Part shown: positions 16,719-25,012 of the stretch, piece after piece | Layout: every line of letters begins with the position of its first letter | Numbering within the stretch: position 1 is the stretch's first letter | NCBI GenBank assembly: GCA_943370145.1 | Contig: CALRPY020000020.1 | Coordinates: forward strand, 6,049-70,048 | Origin: Ga0077536 sp943370145 | GTDB taxonomy: Bacteria; Pseudomonadota; Gammaproteobacteria; Ga0077536 | Reading direction: 5' to 3' | DNA: 64,000 nucleotides | Notes under the pieces: generated by a model | The model's database searches: none | What the model was told of the DNA's origin: nothing | What the model saw: the letters and a program-made list of their open reading frames with translations, nothing else | Translations under genes and position numbers: made by a program

Positions 16719-18017
16719 ATGCACAAGTTTACAGCGACATTGAAGCCCATCTTGCTGCTCGCCTGCCTGCTTTCCGCGGGCCAGGCGGCAAGCGCCCAGG
16801 AACTCGACCGCATCATCGCCATCGTCGACGACGACGTGGTCATGCAGAGTGAACTCGAACAGCAGGTGGACCGCATGCGGGGAGAACTGCGTCGCCAGGG
16901 CACCGAGCCTCCGCCGATTTCCGTGCTCCGCCGGCAGGTCCTGGAACGACTCGTTCTCCAGAAGATCCAGCTGCAGCTTGCGGAGCGCACCGGCGTCGAG
17001 GTGACCGAGGAGTCGCTCGATCGCGCCATCGACGACATCGCGAAGAAGAACCAGCTGTCCTCCGACCAGTTTCGCGAAATCCTCGCGTCGGAAGGCTACG
17101 ACTACAACGTCTTCCGCATGGACATCAAGCAGGAGATCCTGGTGGCCCGGCTGCGCCGCGAGGAGGTGGACAAGCGCGTGCAGGTGAGCGAGCGCGAGAT
17201 CGACAACTACCTGCTGAACGAGCAGGGCGGCGCGGACAATGAAGGGGAATACGACGTCGCCCACATCCTGATCTCGATTCCTTCCGGCGCCACCGACGCG
17301 GAGCGTGAACAGGCCCGCAGTCGCGCCGATGAGGCCTATGCCCGCGTGAGCGCCGGCGAGGACTTCAGCAACGTCGCGGTGGCGATGTCGGACGCCCAGG
17401 ACGCCCTCGACGGTGGCAGCCTCGGCTGGCGATCCCTGAACCAGATCCCGTCGCTCTTCAGCGACATCGTGCGGAACTACGAAGCAGGCCAGGTCAGTGA
17501 GATCATCACGAGCCCGAGCGGCTACCACATCGTGAAGCTGAAGGGTAAGCGCACGGGCGCAACGGTGATGCTCGAGCAGACCAAATGCCGGCACATCCTG
17601 ATCTCCCCCAGCGAACTGCTGTCAGAAAAGGAAGCGCTGACGCGGATCCAGAAGCTGCGTCTGCGCCTCGAGAACGGCGACGACTTCGGGACGGTTGCGC
17701 AGACCAATTCCGACGATCGCGGCTCGGCGCTCCAGGGTGGCGACCTCGGCTGGGTCAGCCCCGGCCAGATGGTGCCCGAGTTCGAGGAAGTGATGCTCGA
17801 GACGCCGGTCGGCCAGATCAGCCAGCCGTTCCGCAGCGAATTTGGCTGGCACATCCTGCAAGTGCTCGAGAAGCGGAATTACGACGGCACGGACGAGGTC
17901 CGGCGCGCAAAGGCCCGGGAAGCAATCATGCAGCGCAAGCGCGAGGAGGCTTACCAGGACTGGCTGCGGCGCCTGCGGGATGAGGCCTATGTCGAGTTCC
18001 GCACCGGCGAGGAGTGA
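16719..18017 (+). CDS. surA: Periplasmic chaperone / peptidyl-prolyl isomerase SurA
   Basis: 432 residues, the family length. Signal peptide of about 26 residues ending ASA before QELDRIIAIVDDDVVMQSELEQQ, a helical chaperone N-domain, then two parvulin domains at about 172-275 (YDVAHILISIP, GGSLGWRSLNQIP, SGYHIVKLKG) and 285-385 (CRHILISPSE, GGDLGWVSPGQMVPEFE, FGWHILQVLEKR). It assists folding of outer-membrane proteins including LptD, encoded just upstream. An AT-rich TAAAAT at 16628-16633 could be a -10 element, but no good -35 is seen. Confidence 0.97.
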   Translation: MHKFTATLKPILLLACLLSAGQAASAQELDRIIAIVDDDVVMQSELEQQVDRMRGELRRQGTEPPPISVLRRQVLERLVLQKIQLQLAERTGVEVTEESLDRAIDDIAKKNQLSSDQFREILASEGYDYNVFRMDIKQEILVARLRREEVDKRVQVSEREIDNYLLNEQGGADNEGEYDVAHILISIPSGATDAEREQARSRADEAYARVSAGEDFSNVAVAMSDAQDALDGGSLGWRSLNQIPSLFSDIVRNYEAGQVSEIITSPSGYHIVKLKGKRTGATVMLEQTKCRHILISPSELLSEKEALTRIQKLRLRLENGDDFGTVAQTNSDDRGSALQGGDLGWVSPGQMVPEFEEVMLETPVGQISQPFRSEFGWHILQVLEKRNYDGTDEVRRAKAREAIMQRKREEAYQDWLRRLRDEAYVEFRTGEE

Positions 18018-19014
18018 CCCGCGTCCCGTCATCGCGGTCACGCCGGGCGAGCCGGCCGGGATCGGTCCTGACCTTGCGGTGATGCTGGCGCAACACGACG
18101 CCAACGCGCGCCTTGTGTTCATCGCCGACCCCGTCCTGCTCGCCGCCCGCGCAAGCGCGCTGGGGCTACCGCTGCGCACGGTCGCGTTCGCGCCCGGACA
18201 ACCCCCACCCGCTGGCGCCGTCGAAGTGCTGACGTGCCGCCTGCGCGCAGACGTGGGCGCAGGCAGGCTCGACACGGCCAACGCCCCCTACGTGCTCGAA
18301 TGCCTGGATCACGCCGCGCGAGGCTGTCTGGACGATACCTTCGACGCCATGCTGACCGGCCCGGTGCACAAGGGCATCATCAACGACGCTCTAATTCCGT
18401 TTACCGGCCACACCGAATACCTCGCGGAAGCGGCCGGCGGCGGCCGTCGCCCGGTAATGATGCTCGCGGCGGGCTCCTTGCGAGTCGCGCTGGTGACCAC
18501 CCACGTGGCGCTGCGCGAGGTTCCCGACCTCGTCACGAGGCCAGCGCTTCATTACACGCTGCGCACCGTCTCCGACGCGCTGGTCACGCAATTCGGCCTG
18601 ACCGCCCCACGCATCGCGGTGTGCGGGCTGAACCCGCATGCGGGCGAAAACGGCCACATGGGGCGCGAGGAAATCGACACCATCGAACCCGTACTCGCCG
18701 AGTGCCGGTCAGTCGGCATGGATGTCAGGGGGCCGCTGCCTGCCGATACGGCATTCACGCCGGACAGGCTGCGCGAAGTCGACGCCATCGTCGCCATGTA
18801 CCACGACCAGGGCCTCACCGCCCTCAAGGCGCTGGGCTTCGGACAGGCGGTCAACATCACGCTGGGTCTGCCGTTCATCAGGACCTCGGTTGATCACGGC
18901 ACCGCGCTCGACCTGGCCGGCACCGGGCGGGCCAATCCGGAGAGCCTGCAGGCGGCGCTGGCGCTTGCCATCCAGCTCGCCGCCAATCGCCGTGGCCGGG
19001 CCACGCGCGCATGA
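17989..19014 (+). CDS. pdxA: 4-hydroxythreonine-4-phosphate dehydrogenase
   Basis: 341 residues. Catalyses the NAD-dependent step before PdxJ in pyridoxal phosphate synthesis. Motifs: VIAVTPGEPAGIGPDL at the N-terminus, DAMLTGPVHKGIIN, FTGHTEYLAEA (metal histidine), VCGLNPHAGENGHMGREE, YHDQGLTALKALGF and RTSVDHGTALDLAGTG. The ATG at 17989, with GGGATGAGG upstream, overlaps the end of surA by 29 bp; no other in-frame start gives the complete N-terminal motif. It ends in an ATGA overlap with rsmA. Confidence 0.96.
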   Translation: MSSSAPARSDPRPVIAVTPGEPAGIGPDLAVMLAQHDANARLVFIADPVLLAARASALGLPLRTVAFAPGQPPPAGAVEVLTCRLRADVGAGRLDTANAPYVLECLDHAARGCLDDTFDAMLTGPVHKGIINDALIPFTGHTEYLAEAAGGGRRPVMMLAAGSLRVALVTTHVALREVPDLVTRPALHYTLRTVSDALVTQFGLTAPRIAVCGLNPHAGENGHMGREEIDTIEPVLAECRSVGMDVRGPLPADTAFTPDRLREVDAIVAMYHDQGLTALKALGFGQAVNITLGLPFIRTSVDHGTALDLAGTGRANPESLQAALALAIQLAANRRGRATRA

Positions 19015-19814
19015 CGAAAATCGAAGGACATCAGGCAAGAAAGCAGTTTGGCCAGAACTTCCTGGTGGACCAGCGCGTCATCGAGGACATTCTGTCGATC
19101 GTCGATGCGCGTCCAAACGACACCGTCGTCGAAATCGGTCCCGGGCTCGGCGCGCTGACCACCGGGCTGGTCAGGACCGGCGCCAGGGTGCATGCGATAG
19201 AGATCGATCGCTCGTTGATTCCGCGCCTGCAGGACAAATTCGCACGCGATGCGAACTTCAGCCTGCTGGCCCAGGACGCGCTGACCGTGGATTTCGGGGC
19301 GCTGCGCGGGACAGCAACGTCCCTGCGGGTCGTCGGCAACCTGCCCTACAACATTTCGACTCCCCTGCTCTTCCACCTGCTGGACGCGCTGGACGTCATC
19401 TCCGACATCACGGTGATGCTGCAACTCGAAGTGGCAGAGCGTCTGGCCGCCGCGCCGGCCTGCGGAGACTTCGGCCGCCTGAGCGTGGCCTGCCAGGCCT
19501 GCTGCAAGGTCGATCTCGTGCTCGCGGTGCCACCCTGGAGCTTCGACCCGAAGCCCAAGGTGGATTCCGCGGTGGTGCGGCTGACGCCGCTGGCGACCTT
19601 ACCCCCCGCGCCCCTGCGCGCGGCGCTGGCGCGAATCACGCAGAGAGCATTCTCGCTGCGCCGCAAGGTGCTGCGGCACAGTCTGGGCACCCTGTTTTCA
19701 ACGGCGGAGCTGGAAACTTGCGGAATCAGCGAGCGGCAGCGCCCGGAGGAAGTGACGGTCAGCCAGTATGTGGCGCTTGCGGAGCTGTGCCTGGCTCGCC
19801 TGGCGGGGCGCTGA
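19011..19814 (+). CDS. rsmA: 16S rRNA (A1518/A1519) dimethyltransferase
   Basis: 267 residues. KsgA/RsmA dimethylates two adjacent adenines near the 3' end of 16S rRNA. Motifs: HQARKQFGQNFLVDQ, EIGPGLGALT (SAM-binding), and NLPYNISTPLLFHLL near residue 110, the catalytic NLPY of adenine-N6 methyltransferases. PKPKVDSAVVRLTP marks the family C-terminal half. The start overlaps the pdxA stop as ATGA. In E. coli apaG-apaH follow directly, whereas here they lie about 7 kb away. Confidence 0.97.
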   Translation: MTKIEGHQARKQFGQNFLVDQRVIEDILSIVDARPNDTVVEIGPGLGALTTGLVRTGARVHAIEIDRSLIPRLQDKFARDANFSLLAQDALTVDFGALRGTATSLRVVGNLPYNISTPLLFHLLDALDVISDITVMLQLEVAERLAAAPACGDFGRLSVACQACCKVDLVLAVPPWSFDPKPKVDSAVVRLTPLATLPPAPLRAALARITQRAFSLRRKVLRHSLGTLFSTAELETCGISERQRPEEVTVSQYVALAELCLARLAGR

Positions 19815-19837
19815 GCGCCGATGCCGGCACGACGGTT

Positions 19838-20052
19838 TTACTCACAGAAACTGTGGATAACTCTGTGCACAAAGCCGTGTTTCGAGTTTTGCAGCCGAAT
19901 TTGAGCGTCTCCCGTTCAAAACGGTCAAGATTTGGTCAGATACCGTGTGCTCATTTCAGATCAGATAGTTAAGTCCGCTACCTGTGAACGAATCTGGTAA
20001 TAAAACCTAACCCACGACCACTGAAGCGTAATTGAACCCATGCTGTGCATAA
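19838..20052. other. Cluster of DnaA-box-like 9-mers in an AT-richer convergent spacer
   Basis: The 278-bp gap between the convergent rsmA and aroE genes is clearly AT-richer than its flanks and codes for nothing recognisable. It holds two exact matches to TTATNCACA, read on the minus strand: TGTGGATAA at 19852-19860 and TGTGCATAA at 20044-20052. Two near-matches are TGTGCACAA at 19864-19872 and, on plus, TTACTCACA at 19838-19846. A CCGTT/AACGG mini-hairpin lies at 19912-19924. This could be a DnaA-binding region (origin, titration site or regulatory site) or a coincidence. Genes on both sides point toward it, which is unusual for a main replication origin. Confidence 0.4.
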
Positions 20053-20092
20053 GCGCGGGCGCGGGCCCGGTTTCCAATAGCGCTTGAAGCAC

Positions 20093-20941
20093 CTATCCGC
20101 GATTGCGGAGCGCTGCAATCACCGGTGCGGTCGCCGGCTTGACGCCGTGCCAGTGCTCGAAGGCCGCAGCCGCCTGCTCGACCAGCATGCCCAGGCCATC
20201 GACCCTCTGGACGACCCCTGATTCGCGCGCCCAGCGCAGGAAGGGCGTCTCCGTGGCCCCGTAGACAAGGTCATAGCAGGCGGTTTCCACACCCACGGCT
20301 GAAGCCGACACGTCCGGGCTGTGCGATGAGGTCACTCCCAGCGAAGTGCCGTTGACGATGAGGTCGAAGGCACGTGCGTACCGGGCATCGAGGGCGGCCA
20401 CGTCCACCTCGCCCAGGTGTGCGAAGCGCGCCCGCAGCGCCTCGGCCTTCTCAGACGTGCGGTTTGCGATCGTCAGCGCCGCAGCGCCGGCTGCGAGCAG
20501 CGCCGGCACCACTCCCCGCACCGCCCCGCCGGCGCCAAGCAGCAGCACCCGCGCGCCGGCCAGCGGAAACCGGTGACTCCGCAGGTCGGCCACGAGGCCG
20601 ATGCCGTCGGTGTTGTCGGCGAGGACCTGCCCAGCGGCATCGAAACTCAACACGTTGGCCGCCCCCGCCAGCGCCGCGCGCTCGGTCGCGACCGTCGCCA
20701 GGCCGTAGGCCTCTTCCTTCAAGGGAACGGTGACATTGACACCCAGTATTCCGTCGGCCTGGAAATCCCGGAGCGTGGAGGCCAGGGTACCGGGTGCGAC
20801 GTCGCGCTTCTCGTAGCGAAGCGCAATACCGAACTGTTCGGCGAACAGGCGGTGGATGAGTGGCGATCGGCTGTGCCTGATTGGAGAGCCGATGACGAGG
20901 CAGCGCCGGGTGGCGATGCCGGAGGATGAATTGACTGTCAC
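20093..20941 (-). CDS. aroE: Shikimate dehydrogenase (NADP+)
   Basis: 282 residues, family size about 272. Reduces 3-dehydroshikimate in chorismate synthesis. The substrate domain has VIGSPIRHSRSPLIH, GVNVTVPLKEEAY (catalytic Lys) and LADNTDGIGL (catalytic Asp); the nucleotide domain has LLLGAGGAVRGVV and ANRTSEKAEAL. A GTG start at 20941 fits the family N-terminus and lies 16 bp after the preceding gene's stop; no clear Shine-Dalgarno is seen, so the start is the least certain part. Confidence 0.95.
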   Translation of the reverse strand: MTVNSSSGIATRRCLVIGSPIRHSRSPLIHRLFAEQFGIALRYEKRDVAPGTLASTLRDFQADGILGVNVTVPLKEEAYGLATVATERAALAGAANVLSFDAAGQVLADNTDGIGLVADLRSHRFPLAGARVLLLGAGGAVRGVVPALLAAGAAALTIANRTSEKAEALRARFAHLGEVDVAALDARYARAFDLIVNGTSLGVTSSHSPDVSASAVGVETACYDLVYGATETPFLRWARESGVVQRVDGLGMLVEQAAAAFEHWHGVKPATAPVIAALRNRG

Positions 20942-20957
20942 GCGAGGATGACGCTCG

Positions 20958-22007
20958 TCACGCCTGCGTGGCGCCGACGCCTCCCTTGAGCACATAAGTC
21001 TGGAAGCCGCGTTCACTGAGGAGGAATGCCGCCGCGGAGCTGCGGCGCCCGGTATCGCAGTAGACGATGTACGGGACCTTGGGATCCAGGGCGTCAACCT
21101 TCAGGCGCAGCATGAACAGCGGAATGTTGATGCTGCCCGGGATACCGGTGTTCGCATGTTCGCTCTCGAGGCGCACATCGAGGAATTGCGCGCCGCGCGC
21201 AACCTTGTCCTGCGCCTGCTCGAAGCTCAGCCAGTTCAGCATTGGCGCCTTCAGCAGGGCGTTGAAGTCGTCCTTCGACAGGCGCATCAGCACGCCATCG
21301 GTTTCCATCGTGACGCTCGCATTGCGCTTGGCTTCGGACAGCAGGGCCTCCTCGCCAAACGCGTCGCCATCCTTGAGCGTGGCCAGGGTCAGTTCGGTGC
21401 CGGTCTTGGATGCCCGGGTGACCTTCGCGCGGCCGGACTTGATGATGTAGTAGTAATCACCCTCGTCGCCCTGCCTGATGACGCTCTGCCCCGCACGCAG
21501 CGGGACTTCCTGCATGCGCATGAACATCGCCTGGATGTTGGCCGGCGGAATCTGCAGGAAAGCTCGCGACTGGAGAATGCGCGTCATCCAGTCAGTGTCG
21601 TCGTCTTCGCCGCCGTTGGCCTGGATTTCACTGACCTCGATGCCCGACAGCTGGTCCCAGGTCAGGAGGATGTCGAGGAGATCGCTGTCGACGCGGGTCA
21701 ACTTGCAATCGGTTTTGGCCTTCGCGGTCTGCTGTTTCGGCTGCTGGTTCGCCAGCGGATGCCTGGCAACGTCGGAATCGTGCGCAACCGTGGTGACACG
21801 GCCGGCGCCGTCGGTGAGCGTGACCTGCCCTTCGAGCAGATAGGTGGACTTGCGGTCGTGATCCCCGGCCTTGAAGATGATCCTGCCCGCGGGAACTTCC
21901 TCGACGTAAGCCTTGGCCGCGAGTTCCTGGAAGTTCTCACTGTTCAGCGCATTGGCGGGCACCAGTGAACGCAGCACCGCCCTGTCTACGAGTTTCTGCT
22001 CAGCCAT
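20958..22007 (-). CDS. Double cyclic-nucleotide-binding-domain protein fused to rhodanese
   Basis: 349 residues with three domains. A first cNMP-binding-like beta-roll (about 20-120) is degenerate, with no complete phosphate-binding cassette. A second (about 165-255) keeps GDAFGEEALLSEAKRNASV, close to the FGE...R cassette. A C-terminal rhodanese domain (about 262-349) has DVRLESEHANTGIPGS and the active-site loop YCDTGRRSS with an intact cysteine. No DNA-binding domain or signal peptide is seen, so it is a cytoplasmic sensor/sulfurtransferase rather than a CRP-type regulator. The ATG at 22007 is chosen because upstream residues are unconserved. It precedes aroE by 16 bp and may be co-transcribed with it. 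Confidence 0.88.
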   Translation of the reverse strand: MAEQKLVDRAVLRSLVPANALNSENFQELAAKAYVEEVPAGRIIFKAGDHDRKSTYLLEGQVTLTDGAGRVTTVAHDSDVARHPLANQQPKQQTAKAKTDCKLTRVDSDLLDILLTWDQLSGIEVSEIQANGGEDDDTDWMTRILQSRAFLQIPPANIQAMFMRMQEVPLRAGQSVIRQGDEGDYYYIIKSGRAKVTRASKTGTELTLATLKDGDAFGEEALLSEAKRNASVTMETDGVLMRLSKDDFNALLKAPMLNWLSFEQAQDKVARGAQFLDVRLESEHANTGIPGSINIPLFMLRLKVDALDPKVPYIVYCDTGRRSSAAAFLLSERGFQTYVLKGGVGATQA

Positions 22008-22121
22008 TCTTCTAGCGCTACCCGTGAATCTTCCGCGAACCGCGGGACCGTGATTGAGACGACCGGCCTGGGCGCAGCCGCCCGACCTCACAATCTCTTG
22101 TGGCTCCAGTACCACCTATCT

Positions 22122-22150
22122 ATTGTATGCACGCTTTCTCGTCGTTTGAA
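22122..22150 (-). promoter_or_regulatory. Candidate sigma-70 promoter for the cNMP/rhodanese gene
   Basis: On the minus strand TTCAAA (22150-22145) and TACAAT (22127-22122) are separated by 17 bp; they match four and five of six consensus bases. The start would lie near 22114, leaving about 107 nt of leader before the ATG at 22007. Confidence 0.4.
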
Positions 22151-22188
22151 AGTTGACCCCAACCACCGCACACACTCCGGAGCATGCA

Positions 22189-22425
22189 ATGGAAAAGCCC
22201 GTCTGCGCACAGAATTCGCCGATCAAAGTCGACCTCGAGGCAGGACAGTACTGGTGGTGCTCGTGCGGCCTGTCCAAGAAGCAGCCCTTCTGCGATGGCT
22301 CGCACAAGGGCACTTCGTTCAGCCCGCAGATGATCAAGCTCGAGCAGCCGCAGACGCTGTGGCTGTGCGCCTGCAAGAAGACATCGAAGGCGCCCAACTG
22401 CGACGGCTCGCACAAGAACCCCTGA
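22189..22425 (+). CDS. Double CDGSH-type iron-sulfur protein
   Basis: A 78-residue protein with two CDGSH [2Fe-2S] motifs, CSCGLSKKQPFCDGSH and CACKKTSKAPNCDGSH, each giving three Cys and one His ligand. Such tandem-motif proteins are small bacterial relatives of mitoNEET/Miner2; roles in redox or cluster transfer are proposed but not established. The ATG at 22189 has GGAG about 8 nt upstream. It is divergent from the cNMP/rhodanese gene, another sulfur-linked protein, and converges with amtB. Confidence 0.93.
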   Translation: MEKPVCAQNSPIKVDLEAGQYWWCSCGLSKKQPFCDGSHKGTSFSPQMIKLEQPQTLWLCACKKTSKAPNCDGSHKNP

Positions 22426-22512
22426 TGTCGACGCTCGCCGCGGCGCCGGCAGGCCCGGCCGCGGCGAATGCCACCACGCACGACAGGGTGCGTGGCGGAC
22501 CCGCAGCCCGGC

Positions 22513-23796
22513 TCACAGCGTGTAGGCGCGCTCCCCGTGATCGCTGAGGTCGAGGCCCTCGGTCTCGGCTTCAGCGCCGACCCGCAGCCCGATCGTCGCA
22601 TCGATCAGCTTCAGCATCACGGCCGTCGCCAGCGCGGACCAGGCGCCCGATGCAAGCACCGCGATGGCCTGGACCATCACCTGACGGGACATCGTCACGC
22701 CCTCCGCGAAGCCGACACCGCCGAACTCCCGCGCGACGAACACACCCGTGAGGAGCGTGCCGAGAATGCCGCCCACGCCGTGTACCGGAAAGACGTCCAG
22801 CGAGTCGTCGATGCGCAGCACCCGTTTCACGTAATGCGTCGCGCAGTAGCAGACGATGCCCGCGCTGACGCCAATCGCGACGGCCGCGGCCGGCCCCACG
22901 AAACCTGATGCCGGGGTGATGGTGCCGAGCCCTGCGACCATGCCGGTGACGATGCCGAGGGCGCTGGGCTTGCCATAACGCAGCCATTCGATCGACATCC
23001 ACGCCAACGCACCTGCCGCCGCCGACAGGTGGGTCACCAGCATCGCCATGCCCGCACTGCCATTCGCGGCGAGCGCGCTGCCGGCATTGAAGCCGAACCA
23101 ACCGACCCACAGCATCGCTGCGCCGGCCACGGTCAGGGTCATGTTGTGCGGCGCCATCGAGGTTTCGGGAAAGCCTCGCCTGCGACCCAGCATCACAGCC
23201 GCGACGAGAGCCGCAACGCCGGCGTTGACGTGGACGACCGTACCGCCCGCGTAATCCAGCACCCCCATCCGCGCGAGCCAGCCGCCCCCCCACACCCAAT
23301 GGCATACGGGGACATAGACGAGCAGCAGCCACAGGGTCGAGAACAGCATGACTGCCGAGAATTTCATGCGTTCGGCGAAGGCGCCGATGATCAGCGCGGG
23401 CGTGATGATGGCGAAGGTCATCTGGAACATCACGAACACGGTCTCCGGGACCGCACCGGACATCGACTCGCGCGACACGCCCGTCAGCCATTGCTTGCCG
23501 CCGCCAATCCACGCCTGGAGTGAACCGCCGTCGCCGAAGGCGAGACCGTAACCCACGGCAAACCACAGCAGCGATGCAACGCAGGTGATGGCGAAGCACT
23601 GCATCAGGAGGGACAGCACATTCTTGGTACGGACCAGCCCGGCGTAGAAAAAGGCCAGACCCGGCAGGGTCATGAACAGCACGAGCGCGGTCGAGACGAG
23701 CAACCAGGCCGAGTCACCGCTGCTCAGCTCGGCAGCCGATGCCGGCACCGCGCCGAGCAGGCCGACCGTGAAAATCGCCATCGCAGGAATACGCAT
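22513..23796 (-). CDS. amtB: Ammonium transporter AmtB
   Basis: 427 residues. A signal-peptide-like N-terminus (MRIPAMAIFTVGLLGAVPASA) precedes eleven predicted membrane helices. Amt signatures include PGLAFFYAGLVRTKNVLS, the pore histidines in CHWVWGGGWL and FPVHGVGGILGTLLTG, and GFNAGSALAANGSA. It conducts ammonia/ammonium and is blocked by the PII protein. The start at 23796 has a strong GGAGGGGAG ribosome site. glnK lies 420 bp upstream on the same strand, but amtB also has its own sigma-54-like promoter, so the two may be transcribed separately. Confidence 0.96.
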   Translation of the reverse strand: MRIPAMAIFTVGLLGAVPASAAELSSGDSAWLLVSTALVLFMTLPGLAFFYAGLVRTKNVLSLLMQCFAITCVASLLWFAVGYGLAFGDGGSLQAWIGGGKQWLTGVSRESMSGAVPETVFVMFQMTFAIITPALIIGAFAERMKFSAVMLFSTLWLLLVYVPVCHWVWGGGWLARMGVLDYAGGTVVHVNAGVAALVAAVMLGRRRGFPETSMAPHNMTLTVAGAAMLWVGWFGFNAGSALAANGSAGMAMLVTHLSAAAGALAWMSIEWLRYGKPSALGIVTGMVAGLGTITPASGFVGPAAAVAIGVSAGIVCYCATHYVKRVLRIDDSLDVFPVHGVGGILGTLLTGVFVAREFGGVGFAEGVTMSRQVMVQAIAVLASGAWSALATAVMLKLIDATIGLRVGAEAETEGLDLSDHGERAYTL

Positions 23797-23899
23797 GAAC
23801 TCCCCTCCCGAAATCTGCTTTTCTTGTGTGATGACGCACGCGCATTCCGCGCGGCGGCGACATGTACAGGCACGCGTGGCACGCGCCCCGTTTCGGGGC

Positions 23900-23915
23900 T
23901 GCAGCTTGCATGCCA
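23900..23915 (-). promoter_or_regulatory. Sigma-54-type -24/-12 promoter upstream of amtB
   Basis: The minus strand reads TGGCATGCAAGCTGCA, matching TGGCACG-N4-TTGCA at the invariant GG and GC with exact spacing and two mismatches. Transcription would start near 23888, about 92 nt before the amtB ATG. Nitrogen-responsive RpoN/NtrC control of amtB is well known in proteobacteria; no NtrC sites were recognised. Confidence 0.6.
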
Positions 23916-24142
23916 GCGGGGAGAAATGACCGTTTTGGTGCGGAATCAGCGTGATTCGGTCGAGCTTGCCCAAATCCGAATCATCGCCAGCGAGATCCAT
24001 CTGAGTGCAATGAAAAGGGCATCCGCCCACAAAAGGTGCATTCGTGGCATCAGGGCGACAGGGGTGCCCGCAGCGGGGCCGCAGACCGCGCGGCTCGAAT
24101 CAGGCGTCAGGGCTGGGGAATGGCAAAATGGCCTCCCGCGCA

Positions 24143-24216
24143 CCCGGCGCGTGGGAGACGCCGGGCCACGGGGGGACGGAAGACACGACGAGGGTCGAAC
24201 CCGGCATCACACCGGG
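24143..24216 (-). terminator. Hairpins immediately downstream of glnK
   Basis: Two GC-rich inverted repeats follow the glnK stop: CCCGG/CCGGG at 24200-24216 and CCCGGCG/CGCCGGG at 24143-24165. The second is followed on the minus strand, some 15 nt on, by a short ATTTT. They could attenuate read-through from glnK into amtB, which would explain a separate amtB promoter. The rest of the 420-bp gap (23797-24216) shows no gene. Confidence 0.4.
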
Positions 24217-24555
24217 CTAGAGCGCATCGACACCCGTTTCGCCAGTCCTGATGCGCATCACGTTCACCAGCTCGGTGACGAAAATCTTGCCGTCGCCGAT
24301 CTTGCCGGTATTCGTGGCCTTCGCGATCGCCTCGATGACTTCGTCGACCTTGTCGTCCGACACGGCGACTTCCAGTTTGGACTTGGGAAGGAAATCAACG
24401 ACGTATTCCGCACCACGATAGAGCTCCGTATGGCCCTTCTGCCGGCCGAAGCCCTTGACCTCGGTCACCGTGAGCCCCTGCACGCCGATTTCGGACAGTG
24501 CCTCACGCGCATCGTCGAGTTTGAAAGGTTTAATGATTGCAGTCACAAGCTTCAT
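24217..24555 (-). CDS. glnK: Nitrogen regulatory PII protein (GlnK/GlnB type)
   Basis: 112 residues, the exact PII length. Signals nitrogen and energy status by binding ATP/ADP and 2-oxoglutarate and, when unmodified, blocks AmtB. Motifs: MKLVTAIIKPFKLDDAREAL, the T-loop with Tyr51 in TELYRGAEYVVDFLPK (the uridylylation site), and GKIGDGKIFV followed by RIRTGETG. Named GlnK rather than GlnB because of linkage to amtB and the sigma-54-type promoter. The ATG at 24555 has GGAGTGAG upstream. Confidence 0.96.
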   Translation of the reverse strand: MKLVTAIIKPFKLDDAREALSEIGVQGLTVTEVKGFGRQKGHTELYRGAEYVVDFLPKSKLEVAVSDDKVDEVIEAIAKATNTGKIGDGKIFVTELVNVMRIRTGETGVDAL

Positions 24556-24797
24556 AGTCTCACTCCGGATTCTCAGTCTTTCGCCGCTTTCACGCGGCCC
24601 ATGGCCCACGCGGTGGACATTTCCCGTCATGTCGTTCGCCGCCGGTTGACCTTCGATTCTCTGCCCCACCGTATCCCATGGCGGACATGGAAGCCGGCCC
24701 CACAACGTGGCTAATATATCGCATGCGCTGCGGGGCTCGTCGCGCCACTCACCGGTTGCCCGGCAAACGATGCGCTCAACCTTGGCCCTGATTGATT

Positions 24798-24813
24798 TGC
24801 AGCTAACGTGCCA
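24798..24813 (-). promoter_or_regulatory. Sigma-54-type -24/-12 promoter upstream of glnK
   Basis: The minus strand reads TGGCACGTTAGCTGCA: a perfect -24 half (TGGCACG) and a one-mismatch -12 half at the canonical spacing. Transcription would start near 24787, giving a leader of about 230 nt before glnK. The 24556-25012 interval otherwise shows no gene on either strand. Confidence 0.7.
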
Positions 24814-25012
24814 TGAATCGTGAGGAGCGGCCCAGGGTTGGACCCGCGGGCCACGATTCGGGGTTTCACGCGCTTTCAGGGCGCAAGCCGTGAACCGCCG
24901 CGCAGCGACGGCCCACGGATGGCGACCGGAAACGCCCCAAATAGATGCATTGCGACTGTCGACACGGAACGTGCCCTGCGAACGACGCATGCCTGCAAAC
25001 GGAGTCACGAAT

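Noticed and set aside
19815..20092. A main chromosomal origin (oriC) call
   Set aside because: DnaA boxes are suggestive, but gene orientation converges on the region and no dnaA, gidA or rpmH lies nearby, so it is kept as a lower-confidence site.
24190..24219. A GGTTCGACCC-like T-loop sequence after glnK
   Set aside because: No acceptor, D or anticodon arm can be drawn around it; the bases belong to the hairpin after glnK.
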